Origin: Pollenia angustigena | Lineage: Eukaryota > Arthropoda > Insecta > Diptera > Polleniidae | Reading direction: 5' to 3' | Length of the DNA stretch: 64,000 bases | NCBI GenBank assembly: GCA_930367215.1 | Contig: OV884056.1 | Span: forward strand, 39,308,308 to 39,372,307 | Program-made: the position numbers and the translations under genes | The notes under the pieces: model-generated | The model's database searches: none | The model's input: only the letters and a program-made list of their open reading frames with translations | What the model was told of the DNA's origin: nothing | Part shown: in pieces, positions 22,976 through 34,430 of the stretch | Position numbering within the stretch: position 1 is the stretch's first letter | Layout of the letters: each line of letters begins with the position of its first letter

Positions 22976-23234
22976 CTGTTTGGAAAAAGCTTAAAAATGT
23001 CACAGTTTACGTAATTCCAGAGCTGTGAAAAAAATCGTTGATCACGTAAGGGTGTTATCTTTGTTTAAGAAATTAATGTATGTTTAAAAAATCGCTAACT
23101 TTCGTCACCTATGGGTGACACTGGGAATTGCCAGATTAATGGTATCAAAGTGTCGGTTCTTATTAGCCTCTGATGACCTTCAAAGTGTATAAGATCCCGA
23201 GCGAGGTATTTGGGATCAATATAAAAGTATTTAT

Positions 23235-24106
23235 TTTTTTATATAAAATTAGCCTGTACCCATGTTCTGTATTTATATCGATTTCTGTTCTTTAAATGGA
23301 CAATCAATTTTGATTTTGTATGATGCGTATTCCAAGTGGATGGATGCTATTCCTTTTAAAACAACTACTGCAGCGGTGGTAATCGAAAAACTTCGGTCAG
23401 TATTTTCGACGTTTGGGTTGCCATTTAGTATTGTAAGTGATAATTGGCCACCATTTAGCTCCAGAGAATTTGTTGAATTTTGTAAATCTAATGGTATAGT
23501 TCCTCTTAAGTCTCCTCCGTACCACCCCCAATCTAATGGCAGTGCAGAAAGGGCGGAACAAACTTTCAAAAATTGATTGCGGAAATCACTTTGGGATCAA
23601 AGAGAGGTCGGTAAATCTTTACAGCTAAGAATTGACCGATTCTTATTAAAGCATAGAACAACTCTGACCTCGACAACTGGCTTAACACCGGGAGAAATGA
23701 TTTTTCAGTACAAACCCCGAACTTTGCTCAATGTGTTAAATTCTAATAAATCGAATGTGACAGCGGACACGCCTTTAAATGTTATCAGAATAAAGTAATA
23801 CACTTTGATGTTGGGGAGGCAGTATGGTACAGAAATGTTTTTTCCAATTTTGTGAAATGGGTTAAGGGAAAGGTTATAAGTAAACTAAGTAGTTGTAGGT
23901 ACTTAGTTTTGGTCAATGGGATACAGAAACAGGCACATACGGACCAAATGAGAAGAAATAAAAATTTGGTCTTAGGTTTGGTTGAGACTCGTGAGGGTTT
24001 AAATGGCACTTCTACGGAAGGTCATGGTAGTATTAATAAGGAAGAAGGGGAACGTATGGTAACTAGAAGTATGGCTAGAAAGACTAAAGTTATGGAAGGG
24101 AAGTGA
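23235..24106 (+). pseudogene. Ty3/gypsy-type LTR retrotransposon integrase, broken
   Basis: The frame 23262-23576 encodes an integrase core with YIDF, then VSDNWPPFSS, then SNGSAERAEQTF. I count 35 residues between the second Asp and the Glu, so the D,D35E triad is present. The G normally following SDN is W here. An in-frame TGA at 23574 breaks the protein. The same frame continues 23577-23798 with LTPGEMIF. After a frameshift, 23806-24106 gives VGEAVWYRN, FVKWVKGKVISKL and HTDQMRRN, the C-terminal GPY/F-type module of gypsy integrases. Gag, protease, RT and RNase H are absent, and I do not find paired LTRs. Confidence 0.8.
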
Positions 24107-24177
24107 TTTTATTGAAGTTTGGAGGAATGATGTGTATTATCATAAGGCTCTTTAGTAAATAAGTTATCCCTTATAGG

Positions 24178-24703
24178 GTTTTTACACTAATCAACATCTA
24201 ACATCTACCATCAAAGATGTAGAAAATGTGATACACTCGTTTACATTGCTCACATCTAACATCTGCCATCAAACAAAAATGTCACCATATTTGAAAAAAA
24301 AAATTTAATAAATTAAAAATGTTTTTTTCTCACAAAAGTGCCAACATTTAAAAAGAAAACTCAAAAATGTATTTGAAGTTCAATTTGTTTAAAAATATAA
24401 AAAATACTTAACAAAAAAACATTGCATTAAGATATAAAACTTGACAAATGGTAACGCTGCTTTCAAATCAACTTCCATTTTGTCAGTGATGCCACAATAA
24501 TAATAGAACTTATTGACACTTTTATAGTGATGACACTAAAATAATCGAAAGATGTAGAGTGGAATAAAATGAGATAAGAACATCTTTTAAAGATGTTGAA
24601 AGATGTTGTTTTTTAGCCCTATGTATTTCTTATGGAAAGATGTTAACATCTTCGCAAATGGTGGGAAATTGATGGTAGATGTTAGATGTTGATCAGTGTA
24701 AAA
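24178..24703. mobile_element. Small inverted-repeat element, ~36-bp ends
   Basis: The left end TTTTTACACTAATCAACATC continues into TAACATCTACCATCAA. The right end in complement is the same except for one base. A second CATCTAACATCTGCCATCAA block lies at 24252-24271, just inside the left end. It is non-coding. It sits in sequence downstream of the gypsy integrase that may be the remains of its 3-prime LTR (AATAAATAAATGGG near 24763). A related, degraded fragment lies at about 57722-57975. Confidence 0.75.
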
Positions 24704-24795
24704 AGGCTATTAGTATTCATGTACTTATATTTATGTCATGTGTGTAATTATGTGAATAAGAAATAAATAAATGGGTTTTGAACTAACAGTCAATC

Positions 24796-26232
24796 ACTTT
24801 TTATACCCTCCACCACAATTAGTTGTGAAGAGGGTATATTAAGTTTGTCATTCCGTGTGAAACTTTTTTATTATTCATCTCAGACCCTATAAAGTATATA
24901 TATTCTGGGTCCTTGAGTAATTTTAAGTCGATTTAGCCATGTCCATCTGTCTGTCCGTCTGTTGAAAACACGCTCACTTTCGAAAAACTCAAAAGAAATA
25001 AACAAACTTGGTGTCAAATTGCTTGCAGTTATCCCAAGCAGTTTGGGATTAAAATCCAGCAAAATCGGTTTAATAGAATCTGAGCTATGAATCAAAATGT
25101 GGAACCACCACCTAAATAAAATTGATAATTTTGTTACAAAAACTAACATTAATGGTGGAAAAATGCACAGAATGATATAAGATTTCGCAACAGTTCGCTT
25201 CATTTAACTGGAAATCACGCTGTAAAATTTCTTGAAGATCCGTCCATGATTTACCCTAGGCCCCATATAAGCCCTACTCACGGAAAACAGTATAGTAAGC
25301 CTAAAACCCTAACTAACAATGCTATCATAACAAATTTTGGCAAGTCACAGTGAAATATGACTAGAAATGAAACTATTAAGTTTCGTGAAGATCGGTCTAT
25401 AATTTACCATAGGCCCCATATAAAACCTACTACCAGAAAACAGTTTAGTACGCCTAAATCCGTAAAAAATAACGCTATCATAACAAAATTTGGAACATAT
25501 AAGTTTTACAGGACTAGAAATAAGACTGTAAAATTTCGTGAAGATCAGTTCATAATTTACCCTAGGCCCCATATAAACCTTACTCCCGCAAAACAGCTTA
25601 GTACGCCTAAAAACGTAAAAAATAACGCTATCATAACAAAATTTGATACATCACAGTTTTATAGAACTAGAAATGACACTGTGAAATTTGGTGAAGATCG
25701 GTGCATAGCTTACCATAGGCCTCATATAAAGCCCACTCTGGTAAAATAATTAAATACGCGGTAAACTTTCTTCCAGTTTAGCTTCATATGGCCAGAAAAA
25801 ATGTTATGCAATTTTGTGATATACGGTCCATAATTTTCCTTAGATTCCATTTTAGCAGCCTTCTGAAATTTACTGCAAACGCTTAAACTAATTGTACCGC
25901 TGTATTGAAATATATGTTTTTTAATACCAGAAATTGTTCTGCAGAATTTGGGATGATTGGTTCATAGCTTACCATGGCTTTTATATAATTTGTTCTCTTG
26001 AAAATCATTTAAGTTCATCTTAAACTGATATTCTACTCAAACTTTTTAAAATTGATTCTGATTGTCGATCAATAATTTTATATAGGTCTTAACCGCAACA
26101 AATTTTAATGCAGATGTCTGTTTTTACAAAGATTATAATAATAAATAGACATCATACAGATATTACTCCTAAAACATTCGAAGTGTCGGTGGAGGGTATC
26201 AAAGATTCGGCACAGTCGAATATAACACTCTA
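24796..26232. repeat. Dispersed fly repeat with 153-bp tandem core
   Basis: It opens with ATACCCTCCACCACAATTAG and closes with GATTCGGCACAGTCGAATAT before TAACACTC and a TTTTAT tail. Near the start is a TCGATTTAGCCATGTCC block followed by CTGTCTGTCCGTCTG. Ends and blocks of this kind occur in abundant dispersed repeats of calyptrate flies (from memory). From about 25230 to 25770 a 153-bp unit repeats: the word AAGATC followed by ATTTACC recurs at 25237, 25390, 25543 and 25696. Because 153 is divisible by three, a 130-codon ORF runs through the array (25357-25749); I regard it as a by-product. Confidence 0.8.
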
Positions 26233-26295
26233 ACTTGTTTTATTTAAACTTATCAATTATTATTCCATGTATTTTCCATTTTTAATCTCTTTTTA

Positions 26296-26565
26296 ATGTT
26301 AAAATTGTTCCTCGCCCCATTTTTTTCGTGAGTTTAGTTGACAGTTTAAAGCGGGAACATTTCTAACAAAAATGATACAGACACATTTTTTCTGTTAATT
26401 AGCGAGTAGTGTCCTTACGTGACTGCAAGTACTCGCCCAAAAAAGTTACAGACACAGTTTAGTGAGAAAAACAGGTGTTTGTTTCAATATACGACATTTT
26501 TGTTTCATTTCAGATATTTCAATCGAAAAGTTTCTCGACGCGAGAGTTACTGAACATGGGCACTG
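26296..26565 (+). repeat. Dispersed ~265-bp repeat, copy 2
   Basis: The same order of landmarks as the copy at 5150-5417, including TTCTCGACGCGAGAGTTAC and AACATGGGCACTG at the right edge. The left edge begins at the same AGTGTTAACATTT-like word. No coding potential. Confidence 0.65.
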
Positions 26566-27611
26566 GTTTTCTGTCTTTCCCCATTCACACTTATTCGGAT
26601 AATTAGGGAGGTTTTCTGTCACATTTTTCTAGGTTACAGATTTGGCAATTGTCAATGAATTGTGTGTTTCTTAGTTTTAATTGGGGGTTTTAGATACGTG
26701 TTTTTGGTTCTTCGAAGACTGCTTGTATGTTCCTATGATTCTTATCAAGGTGCTATTTTTACATTTCAGTAAATATCCTTTCTTCGTTCTCTACGTCTTC
26801 TAACATATCGAAACATCTAACTATTTTAAAATTCATATTGTTTGTGAATGATTCGAAAAATACGCTGTTTAATATTGTAAAAACCCGTTTTCTATCAAAA
26901 TGACATTAATTGCGTAGGATTAAAATGGGTTTTTAGTATGGTTGTAGTTGATTATCTATCTAGTAATTTTATTTCAAAAGTTTTTGTTCTATTCTTAAAG
27001 ACATTTTTGTCTCTCATTCTTACAGATCCAGAGGTTGATTTCTTTATTATGATTTGTATTTATCCGAATCACTCTGCTGAAAATCGGCATCAATTTGATA
27101 GTGTATATTGTTGCATATTTTATTGTTAATGAATTTTTTGTTATATAATGATTTTTGCTGAAAAAACCATTATTTTTTGCACATTTCTTGTTTTTTTCAT
27201 ATGATTTTTGGTGTTAACAAATAAAATAATTGTAGCATTCAAACAAAAATTTAATAAATTATTTTAAAATAATTGGAGACAATAAATGTCTTTATATATT
27301 GAAGTAGCGTTACCGATGTGCAAAATCACCGTTAAAGTCTGTCTGCTGTGTTATTTTTATGATTTTGCAATATGCTTTTGTGTTTGACAAAAATCTTTAA
27401 ATTGGAGTCTCAATGTGTGAAGTGTCAAACACACATGATACTATTACATTTTTATAAGTTCTAAATGAATTTTTTTAAATATCTGTGGCATTTTGACAAA
27501 ACATCTTAAGTCGAGATAAGATAGCAAAAAAGTTTTAAAAAAAACTTGGTGAAAAAATTATTTTTAGCAAATAATAAAATAAATCAAAATTAAAGAAAAA
27601 TTTCGTTTATA
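26566..27611. other. No gene seen
   Basis: AT-rich spacer. A 63-codon ORF at 26938-27129 has hydrophobic composition but no start context or recognisable motif. At about 27488-27515 and 28282-28318 the words TTTTGACAAAACATCTTAAG and their complement form an outer inverted pair around the pogo-like element that follows. Confidence 0.35.
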
Positions 27612-28198
27612 CAGTACTTTTCGTTTATAGTCACAACGCTTATAGTCACATTAGCGATATAGTCCATTTTATCTGTTTATTTTGCCGCTATAAGGTAATT
27701 TAATATAAAGTATTAACGTTATAGTCCATTAAGCGATATAAGCACATTTGCCATATATGCCATTTATCAACAGTAGTCAAAGGGAAAAGTAAAGCAAATT
27801 AATGGCGTTATAGTCACGTTAGCAAAATTTAGTAAGTTCTTTTTAGTTTTCGAATCAAAAATCCATCCAAAGAAAGAATGAATTAAATCATTAATTTTTG
27901 TTATCAACTCCCTACTCGTAAAAAATTAGTTTTCGCCGTTGGTATCACCTATGAAATATCTTGTTATTATTTTAACTAGTTTTTATAAAGTATGCAACTC
28001 TGTTGTGAAACCATAAGCCTTATTTCGGTGTAATTTATATGAATTTTTTATTTCCTTTATTCACATAGCTTGATTATATTCGAATTCGGTTATATGCGTC
28101 ATAGTAGCATATACGTGAATTAGCCTTATAGTCACATTAGCGATATAGTCCACGTTATGGTTACAACTAAAGGATGTGACTATAAGCGAAAAGTACTG
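27612..28198. mobile_element. Pogo-like small inverted-repeat element (587 bp, TA target)
   Basis: It is flanked by TA (27610-27611, 28199-28200). The ends are CAGTACTTTTCGTTTATAGT and, in complement, CAGTACTTTTCGCTTATAGT, continuing into CACA. Inside, TTATAGTCAC and AGCGATATAGTCCA recur near both ends. There is no transposase. CAGT ends and TA duplication are the pogo/Tigger pattern. Confidence 0.85.
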
Positions 28199-28200
28199 TA

Positions 28201-28837
28201 ATACAAAATTTTAAAAACTTAAACAAAAAAGTTGTTTTAATGAAAATTCGTATGATTAACAACATTTTTTTCAACTTTTTAAATTTGACTTAAGATGTTT
28301 TGTCAAAATGCCACAGATATTAATTTTAGTTTCATTTAACATTTTATTTTTTTTTTTTTTTTGTTTAAAATCTTTATAAGTACAGTATTTTTTTTATTTA
28401 TTAACCATTATGGTTTAAATTAAGTTTCGTTTTCAAACTGTTTATTAATAGCAATTACTCTTAATAATATTTCATCCTACCAAACTATTGGACAAGCATT
28501 AAAATTAAAATACACACAAACACATATTGTTTTATTTGAATATAAAACCACATCCATTATATTATAAATTAACATAATTGCAGATATGATTAAATTTGAA
28601 TAAAAATGTGTTCGGACTAATTGACAAAATATTATGAAAGCAATTGAAAATGTTATAAATAAAAATGTAATTAATTTCAAACAATTTCAATTGTGGTGGC
28701 AATATGGCAATATGTTCAAATAAAAAAATTTGTATTTCTTATAAAAAAAAGAAATAATTAATAAAACTTTAAACACATTTAAGCCAGAAACCAAGCAAAG
28801 ATTTCAAATTATTTTGTGGGGTTTTGTCTTGACTAAT
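28201..28837. other. No gene seen
   Basis: AT-rich sequence including a T run near 28350 and a minus-strand 67-codon ORF (28477-28680) with no recognised motif. Confidence 0.35.
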
Positions 28838-28913
28838 TTACATACACCACCATAGTGGAGGGGGTATTATGCGTTTGTGCTGAAGTTTGTAATCCCTTAA
28901 CATTTAACCCATT
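28838..28913 (+). repeat. Fragment of the dispersed fly repeat family
   Basis: ACATACACCACCATAGTGGA followed by GGGGGTATTATGCGTTTGTG is a characteristic opening of the same broad group of dispersed fly repeats as 24.8-26.2 kb. It is cut by the TTAA-flanked element at 28914. Confidence 0.5.
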
Positions 28914-28917
28914 AAGG

Positions 28918-30399
28918 CCCGAACCATGATCCCATTGAGCTATAATGATGAAACTTTGACAATTTAATTGCTTATACCTAAATATGCAAGAAAACAAATT
29001 TTGGGTCCATAATTTACCATAGGACCCATATAAAGCCCACTCTCGAAAAACACTTTGGTACGCCTAAAACCATAAAAAAAATTCTATTGTTATAAATTTT
29101 GTTCTGTCACAGTTTTATATGACTAGAAATCACACTGTCAACTTTCGTAAAGATCGGTTCATAATTTACCGCAGGTTCAATATACTGCCCACTCCTGAAA
29201 TATCCTAGCTGTCAGTGGATGGTATCAAATATTGAAGTAACCCTGCTGGAAATTTGTGTCAATTGTTCCTGGATTTGTGAAAATAGAACAAGTTCAAAAA
29301 GATAGAACTCATGACCAGTGAAAGGAGAACTAATCATCTAACTGGTATATAAAGAACAAGAAGGTAAAAAAAGTAATGAATTACGGTACATACTACATTG
29401 TATCGAAATAATCTTACATTGTTCTAACTAACACTAAACACGTTCATTGAGAATAGATGTGTGACTGGTCAAATGGTGTCAATTAACCAATGACAACCCC
29501 ATGTAAAAGTGATAGGTCTTATTCATATAAACTGTTAGAACTAGAACCGGTCTCTACCCCCAAAGACCTATCACGGGACTACTTTGGTGTAAGTTCGCTT
29601 CCCTTTGGCACTTTGGCAAAACCATTTGCACCAAACACTGAAATCCGTTTATATTCATTGGACAGTAAATACGAGATCCATTTTATATCAAATAACAATA
29701 GGTTTGAAAAATTTGGAAATAGTACCAAATGAGTCACGGGGGTACCACCGTACTTTTTGGCTTTGAATTGTATCAAAAAAGTACAATTGCACCAACTTTA
29801 TCAACCGTGGTACGTTAGAAACCAATGATATGCGTTTGACTATTTTTTTTACGCAAACGCACACAAACACAAATATTAAAGCTGAATTGACATGTGTAAG
29901 AAAAAACAGGTCTAAAGAAAAAATTCGCATCAATGCTGCTGTTTACTTTTTATTTTAATTAGGTTTTGTTCAATATGAGTTTTAGAGAAAACTTGTGCAG
30001 GCAAAAGTTGTTGGAAACTTTACTAACAACAACTTCTTAGAAAACGATTTTTATGAAAAATTAATATTTTCCTAAATATAAGTCATACAAGTCGGACTTT
30101 ACGATTGTTTTGGCGGGCTTGAGGGACGGCTTAGCCTTTGCCGATCGTCCTAAAAATTTTTGGAGTTGTTTTTTTATCAATACCCACCGAACTGGGGGGT
30201 TAGAGCATGGAAAAATAGAAAAAAAAATTGATCCATACAGTTAACGACCACCCTTATGATACAAATCCAAAAACAGGTAGATTAGATATTAAGTTAAATT
30301 TTATTTCACTGTGCTTTATAACAATATCACGTAACAACAAAATGCCTGAGGGGAGGTTAAAGTGAACGTTGCGAAAACGCAACGCAGGGCTTTAATGGG
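28918..30399. mobile_element. piggyBac-type element with TTAA on both sides (1,482 bp)
   Basis: TTAA at 28914-28917 and at 30400-30403 brackets ends CCCATTAAGGCCC and, in complement, CCCATTAAAGCCC. TTAA duplications with CCC ends are diagnostic of piggyBac. The 85 bases at its right end recur, reversed, at 63919-64000. No transposase is present. The interior includes two diverged units (about 29000-29235) of the 153-bp repeat core, so another repeat is nested inside or was captured. The plus ORF 29490-29732 has no recognised motif. Confidence 0.75.
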
Positions 30400-31039
30400 T
30401 TAACTGTGAAGCTGAAATTTTGGGACGTGGTGGTAAATTTTACCCCTCTAAATTTTACTAAAAAAATTTAGTACATAATATTTTTTTATAATTATTTGTT
30501 TTTAAAAAATAAGCTATTACATTTTTAATTACAAAAAATAAAGAAACCAAAAATTATTTTTATTTCCTTAAACAAAACAGGTACTTAACTTCACAAACCT
30601 TTTTTTTAATATAAAAAAGACATATCAAAAACTTATAAAAAAAAAAAATGAATTAAAAAAAAAGACAAAAACTTAAAGGCATTTTTTCACTGCCAAATGT
30701 ATATCGTTAAAGATAAAAAAGAGATCATGAAATAAAATATTTAGGTGTAGAGACTACAGGTCAACCTTTTTGGAGGTGTTTTACATCCCATACACATTGG
30801 CTTACTACATTGCAGACAAATCGGCAAGAACAAGTTTCCAACTTTTGATGGAATATCTAGGTTAACAATAAACAACATCTGGGCGAGACTGGAGAAGTGG
30901 GCGTGGCACCTACCAAACAACTCCCTTATAGATTTTTGTATAACTTAAGAATGCCAAGAGTCAAAGTTTCGAAACAAGCATCTTAGTTAGCAATACACAA
31001 CTTCCGAAACAAATTAATAATTGCTGTGAAAGTTTTCAG

Positions 31040-32596
31040 ATAAGAAATAAAATGAGCTTATCTAGGTTTAAGTTGTTGTTACGAGGCAAACGTTTTCATA
31101 ACGATGGAACTCGTTTATCGCGTGCCAAATCCGATAAAGCTGCACTATTTCGGGATATTTGGATCATACTTAATGCTTATTTAGGCCAAAGTTACAAGCC
31201 CGAAGAGTGTATAACTGTAAATAAGCAGTTATACGGATATCGTGGATGTACTCGTTTTACACAATATATGCCGACAAGGCCTGAAAAGTGTGGGATAAAT
31301 ATATTTTGGGCTTGTGATGCTTCCAACTCCTTCCCATTATATGGTCAATTGTATACTGGTAGATCTTGTTAGTCCATATAAGAACTCAGGAAGGAATGTC
31401 ACAACCGATAATTTTTTTAACATCTCTTGAACTGGCAAAAGCATTGATTTCGTGGAATCTCGCACTCGTTGGAACAGTGAGAAAAAAATAAACGTTTTAT
31501 TCCAACTCATATGCAGGCACATAAAGACAGGTTAGTTTATTATTACACATTCATTTGTCAAAGTCTTACATGATAGAACTTATTCACGTTCATAATTATA
31601 TTTTAGACAATTATTTTCTACAAATTTTGTATTTCGCAAATAGGTGACTTTGTACTCTAAGGTGCCAAAAAAAAGAGCTGTAATAATCTTATCAACCATG
31701 GATTTTACCTCGTCAGTCAAAAGCACTTTGACTGCTAAGCCCGAAATTATAAAGGAGGTGTCAATAACATGGATAAGCTGTAGGGCGAATATACTTGCAA
31801 TCGTAGTACAATTCGGTGGCCGCTATCCTTAAATTTTAATGCTTTAGATTAACAGCATTGCCTTCATATATGATTTATATGGAACACAATACACACTTCA
31901 CTTCTACTGACCACCGAAGAACATTTTTAAAGATATCAGTGTGCAATTGCCTATTGAAAACATAAAGCTGCTTACAAAAAAAGGTGATGGAAAAAGCTCA
32001 CACGCGAACAATAATAGTTAATTTATCTGTACATCCAGATACCTCAAATGTGCAAATAAAAGTGGCCGTATCGCAGTAGCAGGAAGTTGCAAAATCTGTT
32101 CGAAACTTCGTCTAAAGCAAAAGAAAACACCCTAGCTTGTAGCAATTGCTCCATTCCAATTTCCAACTCGCATTCGGTAAATCGTCCAGTGTGCACAAAC
32201 TGTTAACAGGACGATCAACCTAAATAAATTTATAATCATACATAAAAATGAACATAAATGCATTTTTTGGAAACATTTAACTGAATTTTTTTATTACTTT
32301 TTGTCAATATTATTTACAATAAAAAAAAAAAGAAATCAAACTAACAGAGCATTTTTTCATAAAATCACATAAAGGTACCTGGGTACCTTGTCGAACAGTT
32401 AAGGGTGTATGATGAATGTTGGTATGCTACGCCTATCTGAATTTATTAATTTTTTTCAAAACTCTGAAAATGAATAAAATATCGTAAGTTAGGAGCTCTA
32501 ACGAAGTTTCAAGTACGATGGTTGCCAATTTCTACAAAAAAAAAAATAATTTCAGAACGCAAAAGGTACCCGGGTACCTTGTCAGTCACATAAGGG
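31040..32596 (+). pseudogene. piggyBac transposase remnant with candidate intron
   Basis: The first frame (31052-31372) encodes LSRFKLLLRGKRFHNDGTRL, then a TVNKQLYGYRGCTRFTQYMP-type segment, then CGINIFWACDASNSFPLYGQ, the first part of the DDE core. After a frameshift, 31373-31530 gives NVTTDNFFTSLELAKALI, and 31647-31755 gives LYSKVPKKRAVIILSTMDFT. Between the last two, 31531-31643 fits a GT-AG intron (113 bases). A C-terminal cysteine-rich module (CKICSK, ACSNCS, CTNC) lies at about 32088-32210. The N terminus is cut off near 31040. TTAA closes the right end at 32597-32600. Confidence 0.75.
32372..32580. promoter_or_regulatory. Two subterminal palindromes near the piggyBac right end
   Basis: AAGGTACCCGGGTACCTT at 32563-32580 is a perfect 18-bp palindrome, and AAGGTACCTGGGTACCTT at 32372-32389 differs at one base. 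Each is followed by TGTC and an AAGGG word. The position next to the TTAA end suggests transposase-binding or end-recognition sites; this function is inferred. Confidence 0.5.
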
Positions 32597-32965
32597 TTAA
32601 TGAGACATTTAGTTAACATTGTATTATATAAAATAACGTTTTTGAAATAAATAATTTTTTACCAACTAGAAAACGGACAAGTGGTAAAAATAATTCCATG
32701 AAAATATCAAATACTTACGCTAACGCTGACGTGGTGGTTTAATATTTTCAAAGAAAAAATTGCGTAAATTATGACGAGTGGTAATTTTTAAACCAGCAAA
32801 TGCGTAGCTCCGCTCGTGCTAAGTCGAGCTCAGCCAAAACACAGGTGAATAACAACGATCACGATATTAGAAGATACTAAGAGAATTAAATCGATTGGGC
32901 GCAACGGAAGAGAGTATAAAAATATAAAGAGAGGGTAAAATTTTTACCACCTCCACAAGGTTAAA

Positions 32966-34430
32966 ATGCTTGTCATAGACTCACATTTTAGTATACCGAT
33001 CGACTCAATCTAACCATGTCCGTCCGTCCGGCTGGCTGGTTGTCTGTATTGTGCGCAAAGTCCAGTAGTGCTGTCAAAGTATTGAGAAGCTACCAAGTAT
33101 CGAGTATATTTCGATTACTCAATGCTTTAAAGTATTTACTGTATACATATAAGATTGCTTTTTCGGAACAATATTAATGAAAAATGTAACGGCTGTCTTT
33201 TAAAATACAACTCTGTTTTAAAATTTAATATTACCTGACATCTCCAAAACTTAATCAACAGCTAAAAACAAAGTAACAGGAACAATTAACAAATTTATAT
33301 AAAAAGATTTAAATAATAATACTGCTTGCAATTAATTTAATAGAAATTGAAATGTAAAAGGGCCAAATACACTTGTCAAATGCTTGTCCCGCAGGCGAAT
33401 TCACTCGTGTCCCTGTGCTGGACGTGATATTCGCCGTCATATCAAAATTTTTTCATTTTCCATCCAGTATCATCGTGGTGACACATGAAAATAAATTTTC
33501 ACTAATACTACCACAATGCTTGATGAGTATTTTGATCAGTGTATATGGGCCTTAAAAAGTGCTTCGCTTTTGTTCCTCAAATATGGTACAAACTTGAAAA
33601 TGCATCTTTATATACTGAAGTGTGGCGGGTATCAAATGGTCGGACTTGACACACTATACTTTTTTACTTGTCTTTTCTTTTTTGGCTTTTTTACATTTTA
33701 ATTAATTAAAACATGCTCGTACAAAATATAAATTTTTTATAACCACAAACATGACTGAACAAAAAATAATAAGCCCTAATAAAAATTATTTGTGTATTTT
33801 TTTGCTTTTTTGTTTTGCTTTGTGTAGTCAAACAACACCCAGAAAAAGAAAACATTGTTAGAAAAATAGAATACAATTGTATATTTTCTGGACATTAAAG
33901 TTATAAACTATATAGATACATGTGCAAATAAAAATTATTTATTTCCAGAAAACAATTTCAAAAAACACATTGTTACGTGTACATAAAAATTTTCAAATTG
34001 AATTAAATTTATGTTTATTTATTGTAGTAGAAAAAAAAAAAAATACAAAATACAAAAACTAATTTAATTCATAATTACGGATATAAATATCGCCCATACT
34101 CCTACTATACACTACAAGTAGTCTATAATAAAAATTTTGTTGTTATTGGCTATTCATTAAAACCCCACCTTCACGAGCCATAAATTTACTAACTTAACAC
34201 TAAAATTGTGATAGTGCTAGGTGTGGACTGCTGATGTTAGTGTTAGTGTTTAAACAGCGTTGTTTTAAAAGCTCTTTTATTGCTCGGGAAGACTAGCAGT
34301 TACGAAAATGATAAGCAAACAACCACGACTGCCTCCAATTTTATCCATAAATCCCTTGTTGGTGTTTTTTTTTTTGTTTATTATTTATTTTTCATATCTT
34401 GAGAGCAACAAGAGCGAAAGTTTTCAATAT
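32966..34430. other. Repeat fragments, no gene seen
   Basis: At 32995-33065 a CCGATCGACTCAATCTAACC block and a GTCCGTCCGTCCGGCTGGCT run match the 5-prime part of common dispersed fly repeats. ORFs at 33373-33555 and 33516-33701 lack recognised motifs. The remainder is AT-rich with homopolymer runs near 34030 and 34370. Confidence 0.4.

Larger units (their letters stand above)
30404..32965. repeat. Long dispersed repeat, copy 2 (reverse), split by a piggyBac element
   Basis: 30404-31015 is the reverse of 16616-17282, and 32598-32965 is the reverse of 13913-14310. The part between them in copy 1 (14311-14732) is missing here and a piggyBac remnant occupies the site. The left end coincides with the TTAA used by the neighbouring piggyBac element at 30400-30403, because the repeat's own end contains TTTAACTGTG. 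Confidence 0.7.

Noticed and set aside
23235..24790. Complete gypsy retrotransposon with LTRs
   Set aside because: Only the integrase remains. I could not find a second copy of the sequence following 24110 that would serve as the 5-prime LTR.
25357..25749. 130-codon plus-strand ORF with internal protein repeats
   Set aside because: Direct consequence of a 153-bp tandem repeat whose period is divisible by three.
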